Shown: one piece after another, positions 11,432-19,602 of the stretch
Layout: every line of letters starts with the position of its first letter
Numbering within the stretch: position 1 is the first letter of the stretch
DNA from: Rhodococcus rhodnii NBRC 100604
Lineage (GTDB): Bacteria > Actinomycetota > Actinomycetes > Mycobacteriales > Mycobacteriaceae
Assembly (NCBI RefSeq): GCF_001894925.1
Contig: NZ_BCXD01000019.1
Coordinates: 1-64,000, forward strand
Length of the DNA stretch: 64,000 bases
Reading direction: 5' to 3'
Notes under the pieces: generated by a model
The model's input: only the letters and a program-made list of their open reading frames with translations
The model's database searches: none
What the model was told of the DNA's origin: nothing
Translations under genes and position numbers: made by a program

Positions 11432-11502
11432 TCCGCCGTAGTGTAATGGCAGCACCTCTGATTTTGGTTCAGATAGTTCAGGTTCGAGTCCTGGCGGCGG
11501 AG
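11432..11502 (+). tRNA. tRNA-Gln (anticodon UUG)
   Basis: A complete cloverleaf: acceptor TCCGCCG pairs with CGGCGGA, the D-arm has AGTGTAATGGCAGC, and the T-arm has GGTTCGAGTCC. The anticodon loop sits in CTGATTTTGGTTCAG, giving the anticodon TTG. The discriminator is G, followed by genomic CA. It lies just upstream of glmU, as tRNA-Gln does in M. tuberculosis. Confidence 0.95.
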
Positions 11503-11567
11503 CACTCGTGCGGGTCGGTCACCTGCTGCGATCGCACGACGTCGCCTCCGGAAGGCAAGGGAGTTTC

Positions 11568-13064
11568 ATGCCAGTTCAGACCGCCGTCATCGTCCTCGCA
11601 GCCGGTGCAGGTACGCGAATGCGGTCGAAGACTCCCAAGGTCCTCCACAGTCTCGGCGGGCGATCGATGCTCGCGCATTCGCTGGAGGCCGCCGCGGCGG
11701 TGGGCCCCGATCATCTCGTCGCGGTCGTCGGCCACAGCCGCGACCTCGTCGGCCCCGCGGCCGAGGCGGAGGGCGAGCGGCTCGGCCGCCGGGTCGCGCT
11801 CGCGGTGCAGGACGAGCAGAACGGCACGGGCCACGCCGTCGCGTGCGGGCTCGCCGCGCTGCCCGACGACTACGACGGCACCGTCCTGGTGACCTCCGCC
11901 GACGTCCCGCTCCTCGACGGTGACACCCTCACGACACTGCTGCGCACCCACACCGAGGAGCCGGCCGCGAGCGTCACGGTGCTCACGTCGACGGCGGACG
12001 ACCCGACCGGATACGGCCGGGTGCTGCGGACGACGGACGGCGCCGTCAACGCGATCGTCGAGGAAGCCGACGCCACCGAGTCGCAGCGCGCGATCACCGA
12101 AGTGAACTCGGGCGTCTACGCATTCGACACCGCGACGCTCCGCTCGGCGCTCGCCCAGTTGCGGAGCGACAACGCGCAGGGCGAGCTGTACCTGACCGAC
12201 GTCATCGCCATCGCGCGGCGGGCCGGCGGACGCGTCCGAGCTCATCGCCTCGCCGACGCCGTGCTCGTGGCGGGCGCGAACGATCGCGTCCAGCTCGCGA
12301 ACCTCGGCCGCGAACTGAACGCACGCGTCCTGGAGCAGTGGATGCGCGCCGGCGTCACCGTCGTCGACCCCGCGACGACGTGGGTCGACGTCGACGTCAC
12401 CCTTTCCCCCGACGTGACCCTGCTGCCGGGAACCTCGCTGCACGGCGCCACGACCGTCGGCGAGGACGCGCGGATCGGCCCGGACACGACGCTCACCGAC
12501 GTCGAGGTGGGCGACGGCGCGCACGTGATCCGCACCCACGGCTCCGAGTCCGTCCTCGGTCCCGGCGTCACCGTCGGCCCGTTCGCCTACCTGCGTCCCG
12601 GAACCAGGCTCGGCGGCCACGGCAAGATCGGTGCCTTCGTCGAGACGAAGAACTCCGACATCGGTGAACACACCAAGGTGCCGCATCTCACCTATGTGGG
12701 TGACGCCACGATCGGCGATCACTCCAACATCGGCGCGTCGAGCGTGTTCGTGAACTACGACGGCGTCGGAAAGAGCCGCACCGTCGTCGGATCCCACGTG
12801 CGCACGGGATCGGACACGATGTTCGTCGCGCCGGTCCAGGTCGGCGACGGCGCCTACACGGGCGCCGGTACCGTGCTGCGTGTCGACGTTCCGCCGGGGG
12901 CACTCGCGGTCTCCGGCGGCAAGCAGCGCAATATAGAAGGTTGGGTGCAGCGCAATCGCGCCGGCACTCCGGCAGCCGAGGCGGCGGAGGCGGCACGTGT
13001 CGCAGCCGATGCTCGTTCTGCCGACGACGACACCGCCGCCGGGCGACCCGCCGGGCAGCAGTGA
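11568..13064 (+). CDS. glmU: bifunctional GlcNAc-1-P uridyltransferase / GlcN-1-P acetyltransferase, 498 aa
   Basis: Makes UDP-GlcNAc for peptidoglycan and linker synthesis. The N-terminal nucleotidyltransferase has [19 protein letters not shown] (residues ~8-26) and EQNGTGHAV near 85. The C-terminal left-handed beta-helix acetyltransferase shows hexapeptide repeats, [17 protein letters not shown] near 345, [10 protein letters not shown] near 400 and [14 protein letters not shown] at the end. ATG 11568 is preceded by AAGGGAG. The next gene, prs, starts 43 bases downstream on the same strand and is probably co-transcribed. A short Ala-rich tail follows the fold. Confidence 0.98.
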   Translation: MPVQTAVIVLAAGAGTRMRSKTPKVLHSLGGRSMLAHSLEAAAAVGPDHLVAVVGHSRDLVGPAAEAEGERLGRRVALAVQDEQNGTGHAVACGLAALPDDYDGTVLVTSADVPLLDGDTLTTLLRTHTEEPAASVTVLTSTADDPTGYGRVLRTTDGAVNAIVEEADATESQRAITEVNSGVYAFDTATLRSALAQLRSDNAQGELYLTDVIAIARRAGGRVRAHRLADAVLVAGANDRVQLANLGRELNARVLEQWMRAGVTVVDPATTWVDVDVTLSPDVTLLPGTSLHGATTVGEDARIGPDTTLTDVEVGDGAHVIRTHGSESVLGPGVTVGPFAYLRPGTRLGGHGKIGAFVETKNSDIGEHTKVPHLTYVGDATIGDHSNIGASSVFVNYDGVGKSRTVVGSHVRTGSDTMFVAPVQVGDGAYTGAGTVLRVDVPPGALAVSGGKQRNIEGWVQRNRAGTPAAEAAEAARVAADARSADDDTAAGRPAGQQ

Positions 13065-13107
13065 CCACCGAGCACCACCGCACGAATCGAAGGATGGCTG
13101 GAGAGCA

Positions 13108-14088
13108 GTGACCGCGAACTGGATCGACAATCAGAAGAATCTCATGCTCTTCGCGGGTCGCGCCCATCCGGAGCTGGCCGAGCAGGTCGCGAAGGAACTG
13201 GACGTCCGCATCACCCCGCAGACCGCGCGTGATTTCGCGAACGGTGAGACGTTCGTGCGTTTCGAGGAGTCGGTCCGCGGCTCCGACGCCTTCGTCCTGC
13301 AGAGCCACCCGGCACCGCTCAACGAGTGGGTGATGGAGCAGCTCATCATGATCGACGCGCTCAAGCGCGGGTCGGCGAAGCGGATCACCGCGATTCTGCC
13401 GTTCTACCCGTACGCGCGTCAGGACAAGAAGCACCGCGGGCGTGAGCCGATCTCGGCGCGCCTCATCGCGGATCTCCTCAAGACGGCCGGTGCCGACCGC
13501 ATCGTCACCGTCGATCTGCACACCGATCAGATCCAGGGCTTCTTCGACGGCCCGGTCGATCACATGCACGCGCAGGGTCAGCTCTCCGACTACATCCGCG
13601 AGAAGTACGGCACCGACAACATCGCCGTCGTCTCGCCCGACTCGGGCCGCGTCCGCGTGGCGGAGAAGTGGGCCGACACCCTCGGCGGTGCGCCGCTCGC
13701 GTTCATCCACAAGACGCGCGATCCGAACGTCCCCAATCAGGTCGTGTCCAACCGCGTCGTGGGTGAGGTCGAGGGACGCACCTGCATCCTCATCGACGAC
13801 ATGATCGACACGGGCGGAACGATCGCGGGTGCGGTCGACATCCTCCGCAAGGCCGGCGCGGGCGACGTCATCATCGCTGCGACGCACGGCGTGCTCTCGC
13901 ACCCCGCGAAGGATCGTCTGTCGTCGTGTGGCGCGAAGGAAGTCATCGTCACCAACACGCTTCCCATCGCCGAGGAGAAGCAGTTCCCGACGCTCACCGT
14001 CCTCTCGATCGCGCCGTTGCTCGCGCGCACGATCAAGGAAGTCTTCGAGAACGGTTCCGTCACCTCGCTCTTCAACGGCAGCGCGTAG
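13108..14088 (+). CDS. prs: ribose-phosphate pyrophosphokinase (PRPP synthetase), 326 aa
   Basis: Makes PRPP from ribose-5-phosphate and ATP for nucleotide, His, Trp and decaprenyl-phosphoryl-arabinose synthesis. Seen are the ATP-side motif YPYARQDKKHRGREPIS near residue 97, the divalent-binding VDLHTDQIQGFF near 133 and the PRPP loop LIDDMIDTGGTIAGA near 228. The length equals mycobacterial PrsA. The GTG at 13108 is chosen because translation then gives TANWIDNQKNLMLF, the family N-terminus; GAGAG precedes it. Operon with glmU; a large palindrome follows the stop. Confidence 0.97.
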   Translation: MTANWIDNQKNLMLFAGRAHPELAEQVAKELDVRITPQTARDFANGETFVRFEESVRGSDAFVLQSHPAPLNEWVMEQLIMIDALKRGSAKRITAILPFYPYARQDKKHRGREPISARLIADLLKTAGADRIVTVDLHTDQIQGFFDGPVDHMHAQGQLSDYIREKYGTDNIAVVSPDSGRVRVAEKWADTLGGAPLAFIHKTRDPNVPNQVVSNRVVGEVEGRTCILIDDMIDTGGTIAGAVDILRKAGAGDVIIAATHGVLSHPAKDRLSSCGAKEVIVTNTLPIAEEKQFPTLTVLSIAPLLARTIKEVFENGSVTSLFNGSA

Positions 14089-14096
14089 TCCTTCGG

Positions 14097-14142
14097 CTCG
14101 TGAGTGGCCTTCCGGTCCAGAGGCCGGAAAGTCACTCACGAG
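14097..14142. terminator. palindrome after prs, probable terminator or REP-like element
   Basis: The arms 14097-14115 and 14124-14142 are 19 bases long and match at 17 positions, with an 8-base loop. The outer 10 bases (CTCGTGAGTG / CACTCACGAG) are perfect. It starts 9 bases after the prs stop. There is no T-run, so it is either a U-free actinobacterial terminator or a dispersed intergenic repeat. Confidence 0.65.
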
Positions 14143-14275
14143 CGCGTAGCGCCCGAGCGAACCAGTCGGTACGAATGTTCCTGCGGGCCAACGAGTCATG
14201 ACCCACGTCACTGCGCCGGCGTCGAAATCACCCCGGTGTCATGCGCACTGGACGCGTGCCCTACTGTGGCACCCC

Positions 14276-14983
14276 GTGATCGACGCGCAGACCATGGCCA
14301 CCCCTGCACACTCTTCCGACACCGATCTCGACCGCATTCGCACCGTCCGTCGCTGGAGTCCCGGTCAGTGCGTCTGGTGCGGCGGCGACGAGGATGTCGA
14401 TCTCTATCGCAACGAGCCGCGGTGCTCCCCGTGCCGCGACAAGGAAGAGATCATCGACGAGGCACGCAAATTCGTCGGAATGTACGGTCTCCGCCCTCTC
14501 GGCGGAACGCTCCAGTCGGACGACGACGAAGAGTACGAGCATCGCCTCGCAGCACGCGACGCCCGGCGCGAACTCGGCGAGATCCGGCTCCCCGAACTCC
14601 CCGATCCCGCGGCCGTCCGTAAAGCGTTGCGGCCCCGCGCGGCAGGAGTCGTCGAGCGCGCCGAGACCGCGGCAGCACCGTCGTCCGACGCCCCGGCGCA
14701 GCCCGCCCGGAAGTCCGAGACGCGCACCTCCCCCCGTGCATCGTCTCCGCGCACGACCACCGCGCGCGCCGCGGCGAGTACGACGGTCGACGTCGCGCAG
14801 CTCGAAGAGCGCGTGACGGGGCTCCTCGGTCAGCTCGACGCCGTCGACGCCCAGATCGCGCGGATCGGCGAGCCGAACGGGCTCGCGGCGAAGGCCCGCC
14901 TGAAGAACCTCGAAAACCAGAAGGCGACGGTGCTGCGCACCCTTGCCGCACTCGAGAAGGCGCGGATCGCCGCCGCCCGCTGA
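14276..14983 (+). CDS. zinc-ribbon and coiled-coil protein of unknown function, 235 aa
   Basis: The protein has a CVWC / CSPC pair near residues 34-55 that looks like a treble-clef or zinc-ribbon site, then a DEEYEHRL helical stretch. A low-complexity Ala/Ser/Thr linker spans residues ~125-180, and a C-terminal coiled coil (VAQLEERVTGLLGQLDAVDA) follows. The GTG at 14276 is proposed because TACTGT at 14262-14267 is a good -10 hexamer placed for a leaderless transcript. ATG 14294 is the alternative, without a ribosome site. It ends just before a strong terminator hairpin. I do not recognise the family. Confidence 0.65.
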   Translation: MIDAQTMATPAHSSDTDLDRIRTVRRWSPGQCVWCGGDEDVDLYRNEPRCSPCRDKEEIIDEARKFVGMYGLRPLGGTLQSDDDEEYEHRLAARDARRELGEIRLPELPDPAAVRKALRPRAAGVVERAETAAAPSSDAPAQPARKSETRTSPRASSPRTTTARAAASTTVDVAQLEERVTGLLGQLDAVDAQIARIGEPNGLAAKARLKNLENQKATVLRTLAALEKARIAAAR

Positions 14984-14994
14984 ACCTCCTCTCC

Positions 14995-15026
14995 TGAGCC
15001 CGAGAATCGAACGATTCTCGGGCTCA
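14995..15026. terminator. perfect 15-bp stem-loop terminator
   Basis: TGAGCCCGAGAATCG at 14995-15009 is repeated exactly as its reverse complement at 15012-15026 with only 2 bases between, 12 bases after the stop of the zinc-ribbon gene. There is no T-run. It probably ends transcription of that gene and shields the iron-regulated gene beyond. Confidence 0.75.
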
Positions 15027-15032
15027 GCGCAT

Positions 15033-15066
15033 TTCACACTCCTGACCGCCTCGACCGGAGTGTGAC
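15033..15066. repeat. palindrome with TTCACACTCC / GGAGTGTGA arms
   Basis: CACACTCC (15035-15042) pairs with GGAGTGTG (15057-15064) across a 14-base loop. A related element, TTCACACTCC...GGAGTG, occurs near 18650, so this may be a small dispersed palindrome rather than a site specific to this gene. Confidence 0.5.
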
Positions 15067-15087
15067 CTTCACCCCGTTGCCCATACC

Positions 15088-15106
15088 AAAGGTAATGCTA
15101 ACCTAA
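15088..15106. promoter_or_regulatory. IdeR/DtxR iron box
   Basis: The 19 bases AAAGGTAATGCTAACCTAA match the IdeR/DtxR consensus TTAGGTTAGGCTAACCTAA at 15 positions, with the right half perfect. It lies 38 bases before the start of a siderophore-binding lipoprotein gene, the standard place for Fe-dependent repression. Confidence 0.85.
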
Positions 15107-15144
15107 TCCCTGCTTCGCATCGAAAACGAACAGGCGGTTGGAAC

Positions 15145-15741
15145 ATGGCACTGCGATCACGAGCATCGCGCCGATCCCTCTCCCGACCCACCGGCCGGGG
15201 GGTCGCAGTGGGGCTCGCGGCATCGCTCGCCCTCGCGGCGGGATGCTCGAGCCGCGACGCGAACGAGGAGACCACGAGCAGCGGCTCCGGTGAGCGAATC
15301 GAGATCGTCGACCAACGAGGCGAGACCGTCGTCCTCGACGGACCGGCCGACACCATCGCCTTCACCGTCATCCCCGCGCCCTCGATCTTCGCGGCGATCG
15401 ATCGCAGCTACGACCGGATCGTCGGCATCAACCAGTCGACCCTGGTCGCGAACCGCGGCGGCATGTTCGCCACGATCTTCCCGCCCTCGGCCGACTCGAC
15501 CGTGGTGTCCGGCAGCGACTTCGTCCCCAACGTCGAGACGCTCATCGAACTCGACCCCGACGTCGTCGTGCAGTGGGGCGACCAGGGAACCGACGTCGTC
15601 GCTCCCATCGAGGCCGCGGGATTCCCCGTCGTCTGTGCAGTCCGTACTGGAACGCCGAGACGATCGCGAGTTCGCTCCACCAGCTCCTCGCCCGCGTCAC
15701 GGACGCGATCACCGCCGACCGGTGGACGCCGGGACGACTGA
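15145..15741 (+). pseudogene. truncated FecB/BtuF-like siderophore-binding lipoprotein
   Basis: The N-terminus is a lipoprotein signal (lipobox LAAGCSS near residue 34), followed by the start of an iron-siderophore binding protein: EIVDQRGETVVLDGPADTI, then YDRIVGINQST and VETLIELDPDVVVQWGDQG. Similarity ends at AAGFPVV, about residue 163. The last 35 residues are arginine/serine-rich read-through with no family features. Family members are about 330-360 aa, so half of the protein, including the C-terminal lobe, is missing. The IdeR box in front is intact. The remainder of the locus continues in another frame as an unrelated ORF, which points to a deletion or rearrangement rather than a simple stop mutation. 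Confidence 0.75.
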
Positions 15742-15833
15742 CCTCCGATCGAGCCGAACAGATCACGGTCGAATCGCTCCTGACCGAGACCTACGCCGGG
15801 TACACGATCGACGCGCTCCCCGAGATCCCCGGG

Positions 15834-16463
15834 ATGTCGTACGGACCCGACCAGACGATCCAGCGCCGCGCGGCACTGATGGTCGCGCGCGACTGCCACG
15901 ACACGGATCTCGTCGGGTGGCTCGCACTCGAGCACCCCGACGACGACGTGCGGCGCGAGGCGTGCGCGAACCTCATGTGCCCGCTTCCGGTCCTGCTCGA
16001 ACTGAGCGCGGACCCCGCCACCGTCGAATGGCTACTCGCCCGCATCCATCTGCCGACCCCCGTCATGGCGCGCATCGTCGACGTCGAGACCCGGCGCTAC
16101 CTGCTCTCGCCCGAACCGAGGATGTTCCGGCGAAGGCTGCTCGCCCTCGCGATCCACGACGCGTGCCCATCCGACCGCGTGCCCGCACTCGTCGGACATG
16201 CGACGACCGGCGACCATGCACTCAAGGTCGCTGCCGCACACGCTGTCTGGAACGCGCCGCACGTCAAGCGTGACGACGTTCACCTGCAGCTCCTCATCGG
16301 AGCGCGCCGCAGCGACCGCAGTCGCGAACTGGTGGAGGCGATCACCCGCGGCTCGTCCGCACGGCTCGACTGGCTCGAAACGCAGGGCGCGCACTGCGCG
16401 ATGCTCGTCGCGGACCACCGACGTCAGGATCGAGCGCGGTCGCAGCGAGTCCCCCGGCTTTGA
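15834..16463 (+). CDS. leucine-rich-variant / alpha-solenoid type protein, 5'-truncated
   Basis: This frame looks coding from about 15640 onward (YWNAETIASSLHQLLARV, then ITVESLLTETYAGYTID) but has no ATG or GTG until 15834; upstream it is open only because it is a shadow of the fecB-like gene. The body has repeats such as HPDDDVRREACANLMCP and LSADPATVEWLLARI, like leucine-rich-variant or HEAT-type helical repeats. I read it as the 3' part of a gene that lost its start when it was joined to the lipoprotein gene. It could still be made from ATG 15834 (209 aa). The function is unknown. Confidence 0.55.
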   Translation: MSYGPDQTIQRRAALMVARDCHDTDLVGWLALEHPDDDVRREACANLMCPLPVLLELSADPATVEWLLARIHLPTPVMARIVDVETRRYLLSPEPRMFRRRLLALAIHDACPSDRVPALVGHATTGDHALKVAAAHAVWNAPHVKRDDVHLQLLIGARRSDRSRELVEAITRGSSARLDWLETQGAHCAMLVADHRRQDRARSQRVPRL

Positions 16464-16509
16464 TAGCGTCCGGTGCTGCCCGCGCGGGCACCAGAGGGGG
16501 AGGAAACCG

Positions 16510-17028
16510 ATGACGACGACGGAGCTCTTCGACTACATCGAATCGCAGGAGGCGACGTACTCGCCCTGCGAGCAGGGAACTCCCGACTGCCCCACCGTGC
16601 TCCTCCCCGGACTCGACGGCTGGCACAACGTCCCGGTGGCGAGCGGCGGGGGAATCTACCTGGCACGCGCGAACACCGAGCGCGCCGTCGACGGATGGGC
16701 ACCCAACGCCGTCGTCCTGCAGGGTCGTCTCTCACGCATCCTGCCGCCCGGCGACCTGCTCGGGCGAGCCCATTACGACACCGCGAACCTCCCCGCCTGG
16801 GACGAGGAGGTTCGCAGCTTCGAGCGCTGGCACGGGCATCCGTCGCTGTTCGTCGAGGGCACCTACGAGCACGAGTCGCGTTCGCTGTTCTGCACCACGC
16901 GCTACGTCCTCGTTCGCAATCAGCAGGGACTGTTCATGATCCAGCTGACGACGACGATCCGCTCGGACGGGATGGACGATCTCTACGCGGACGCCGGGAC
17001 GTTCGACTCGGACATGCGGATCATCTGA
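16510..17028 (+). CDS. LpqN/LpqT-like protein without a signal peptide, 172 aa
   Basis: ATG 16510 has GGGGAGGA upstream. The middle part (VLLPGLDGWHNVPV, then APNAVVLQGRL) and the C-terminal strands (CTTRYVLVRNQQGLFMIQLTTT) resemble the LpqN/LpqT domain, and M. tuberculosis has lpqT at the same relative place between prs and rplY. Unlike LpqT there is no signal peptide or lipobox, so this copy should be cytoplasmic. It begins with TELFDYIESQEATYSPCEQG, in which Cys is not in a lipobox context. The family call is by pattern and synteny only. Its stop overlaps the symporter stop by 8 bases. Confidence 0.55.
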   Translation: MTTTELFDYIESQEATYSPCEQGTPDCPTVLLPGLDGWHNVPVASGGGIYLARANTERAVDGWAPNAVVLQGRLSRILPPGDLLGRAHYDTANLPAWDEEVRSFERWHGHPSLFVEGTYEHESRSLFCTTRYVLVRNQQGLFMIQLTTTIRSDGMDDLYADAGTFDSDMRII

Positions 17029-18517
17029 CCGGGTCGGCCTCGCCGGCCCGCCGCTCTTCGAGCCGCTTCTCCCAGAACACGGCTCCCTCGATACCGAGCG
17101 CGACAGGATCGAACTGCGGGTCCAGACCCGACTTCCGCTGCCGCTCGTAGTCGTTCAGCGCCTTCAGAGCAGGCTTCTGGATGATGAGGATCGCGATGAT
17201 GTTGAGCCACGCCATGAGCCCGACTCCGATGTCGCCCGCCGTCCAGGCCGCGGTGGCCGTGGACACCGCTCCCCACGCCGTGACGACGAGGAACGCGAGC
17301 TGCAGCAGGCGCGTCGCGACGGGCAGCACCGACTTGTTGCGCACGCCGCGCAGCATGTAGTTGATGTTCGTCTCGGCCATGTAGTAGTACGCCACGATCG
17401 TCGTGAAGGCGAAGAACGCCAGCGACACGGCGATGAAGCTGGCGCCCGCACCGCTCCACACGGTGTCGAAGGCATTCTGCGCGAACGCAGGTCCCGCTTC
17501 CACGGCGGCTCCGCGGTGGCCGTCGTAGAGGACCTCGCCGTCCTGCGATCCACCGGACCACACCGTGTACATCCCGGTCGACAGGATGAGGAAGGCCGTC
17601 GCCGTGCATACGAACAGCGTGTCGATGTAGATCGAGAACGCCTGCACGAGACCCTGCTTCGCGGGATGCGAGACCTCGGCGGCCGCTGCCGCGTGCGGCC
17701 CGGTGCCCTGGCCCGCCTCGTTGCTGTAGATGCCGCGTTTGACGCCCCACTCGACAGCGAGGCCGACGACCGCGCCGAAGCCCGCCTCGAGACCGAACGC
17801 GCTCGAGAAGATCAGCCGGAAGATCTCGGGGATCTCGGAGGCGTTCACGAACACGACGACGAGCGCGAGCAGAATGTACGCCGCAGCCATGAACGGCACG
17901 ACGACGCCCGCGAACGTCGCGATGCGCTTGAGCCCGCCGACGACGATGAACGACAGCGCGATGACGATCGCGATCGCCGCGACCCACGTCGGCAGCCCCC
18001 AGGCGTTGTCCATCGCGATGGCGATGGAGTTCGACTGGATGCCCGGCATCAGCAGGCCGGTCGCGAGGACGGTGACGCCGGCGAACAGCAGCGCGTACCA
18101 CTTCTGCTTCATGCATTTCTCGATGTAGTACGCGGGACCGCCGCGATACTCGCCCTTGCCGTCCTTCTCCTTGAAGATCTGGCCCAGCGTGCTCTCCACG
18201 AACGAGGTCGACGCGCCGAGGAACGCCACCAGCCACATCCAGAACACGGCGCCGGGCCCACCGAATGCGATCGCGGTCGCGACCCCGGCGATGTTGCCGG
18301 TGCCGACGCGACCCGCCAGCGACATCGCGAGTGCCTGGAAGGACGACACACCCGACGGCGACTTCTCCCCCGCGAAGAGCAGCTTGACCATGTCGGGGAT
18401 TCGGCGGATCTGGACGAGCCGAGTGCGAATCGTGAAGTACAGCCCCGCGATCAGGCACAAGTAGATGAGCGGTGGGCTCCAGATCCAGCTGTTGATCTTG
18501 TCGAGCAGGTCGGTCAC
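17021..18517 (-). CDS. sodium:alanine (AGCS) amino-acid symporter, 498 aa
   Basis: Inner-membrane Na+-coupled alanine/glycine symporter with about 11 hydrophobic helices. Family hallmarks include RVGTGNIAGVATAIAFGGPGAVFWMWLVA near residue 85 (in parts), GEYRGGPAYYIEK near 140, GVKRGIYSNEAGQGTGPHAAAAAE near 255 (in parts) and TIVAYYYMAETN near 390. GTG 18517 gives the usual N-terminal DLLDKINSWIWSPPL. An upstream ATG at 18565 would add 16 residues and cannot be excluded. It is divergent from the cyclase gene across a 217-base gap holding a small palindrome. Confidence 0.94.
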   Translation of the reverse strand: MTDLLDKINSWIWSPPLIYLCLIAGLYFTIRTRLVQIRRIPDMVKLLFAGEKSPSGVSSFQALAMSLAGRVGTGNIAGVATAIAFGGPGAVFWMWLVAFLGASTSFVESTLGQIFKEKDGKGEYRGGPAYYIEKCMKQKWYALLFAGVTVLATGLLMPGIQSNSIAIAMDNAWGLPTWVAAIAIVIALSFIVVGGLKRIATFAGVVVPFMAAAYILLALVVVFVNASEIPEIFRLIFSSAFGLEAGFGAVVGLAVEWGVKRGIYSNEAGQGTGPHAAAAAEVSHPAKQGLVQAFSIYIDTLFVCTATAFLILSTGMYTVWSGGSQDGEVLYDGHRGAAVEAGPAFAQNAFDTVWSGAGASFIAVSLAFFAFTTIVAYYYMAETNINYMLRGVRNKSVLPVATRLLQLAFLVVTAWGAVSTATAAWTAGDIGVGLMAWLNIIAILIIQKPALKALNDYERQRKSGLDPQFDPVALGIEGAVFWEKRLEERRAGEADPVR

Positions 18518-18650
18518 GTCGGCTCCGGTTCTCGAGCGGGACAGGAAGAAGTGCAGGGTTCCCATCGAGTGGATCGCCCCTGCGCAGACGATCAATGTCG
18601 CACAAGGTACCGATCCGACCGAATCGCTCGTGTCCGGTTTTACCCGCGGT

Positions 18651-18675
18651 TCACACTCCCGGACACGGAGTGGGA
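18651..18675. repeat. small palindrome CACTCC / GGAGTG
   Basis: In TTCACACTCCCGGACACGGAGTGGG, CACTCC (18654-18659) pairs with GGAGTG (18667-18672). The same TTCACACTCC...GGAGTG(TGA) design occurs at 15033-15066. It lies between two divergent genes, so it could be an operator or a dispersed repeat. Confidence 0.4.
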
Positions 18676-18734
18676 GGCGAGATGCGCACCGCGATCGCAG
18701 TATGTTGTACATCACATCGATCGAGGAGGTTCGG

Positions 18735-19592
18735 ATGTGCTCGCCCGACGTCGCCGCACGCGTCGCCGGCGCACCCCGATTCGGGCGCCGCGCACTGCTC
18801 GCCGGCCTGGGTGGCGTCGCCGCCGTCGCGGCCGCCCCTGCCCTCGCGACGGCGCAGCCGCCACCACGCGGCGCGTCGGTGATCGACCTGTCGCACGTCG
18901 TGCACGACGGTTTCCCGGTGTGGCCGGGATCGCGCTCGTTCTCGATGCGCACCGTCGCCGACAACCGCGGGACGGCGACCGGATCACTCGGGCTGCCCCG
19001 CCCGCCGGGGCTCTTCTACAAGAACGAACTGGCTTACGACGAGCACACCGGCACCCACGTGGACGCGCCCGTCCACGTCGACCCGGACGGTACGACCGTC
19101 GAGGCCATCCCGGTCGCGAACCTGACCGCACCACTCGCCGTGATCGACATCGCCGACCGCGCCGGGAGCGATCACGACACGCTCGTGACACTCGACGACA
19201 TCGCCCGATGGGAGTCGGCGCACGGCGCGATTCCCCCGCGAGCACTCGTCGCGATGCACTCGGGCTGGCAGACCCGCGTGACGCAGCCCGGGGCATTCAC
19301 CAACCAGGACGCGCTCGGCGTCCAGCACACTCCCGGCTTCGCAGGCGACGCAGCACGATTCCTCGTCGACGAGCGCGGCGTCGTCGCACTCGGCTCCGAC
19401 ACGCTGAGCATCGACGCGGGACGCGACACCGGCTACCCGGCCCACATCGCGGCCCTCGGCTCGGGCGCCTACGCCGTCGAGGCACTCGCCCGGCTCGATC
19501 TCGTCCCCGCCGCCGGCGCGACCGTCGTCGTGGGAGCACCGACACACGCGGACGGGTCCGGTGGACCCGCCCGCGTGCTCGCCTTCGTGTGA
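18735..19592 (+). CDS. Tat-exported cyclase family protein (kynurenine-formamidase-like), 285 aa
   Basis: ATG 18735 follows GAGGAGG. The N-terminus has a twin-arginine signal, FGRRALLAGLGG, with an Ala-rich h-region ending near ALATAQP, so the enzyme should be exported folded. The cyclase fold (PF04199) is shown by the metal site HTGTHVDAPVH near residue 100 and by VIDLSHVVHDGFPVWPG. These proteins are metal-dependent hydrolases of amides or lactones; the substrate is unknown here. The neighbours (symporter, dehydrogenase) do not settle it. Confidence 0.85.
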   Translation: MCSPDVAARVAGAPRFGRRALLAGLGGVAAVAAAPALATAQPPPRGASVIDLSHVVHDGFPVWPGSRSFSMRTVADNRGTATGSLGLPRPPGLFYKNELAYDEHTGTHVDAPVHVDPDGTTVEAIPVANLTAPLAVIDIADRAGSDHDTLVTLDDIARWESAHGAIPPRALVAMHSGWQTRVTQPGAFTNQDALGVQHTPGFAGDAARFLVDERGVVALGSDTLSIDAGRDTGYPAHIAALGSGAYAVEALARLDLVPAAGATVVVGAPTHADGSGGPARVLAFV

Positions 19593-19602
19593 CCACCGCC
19601 CG

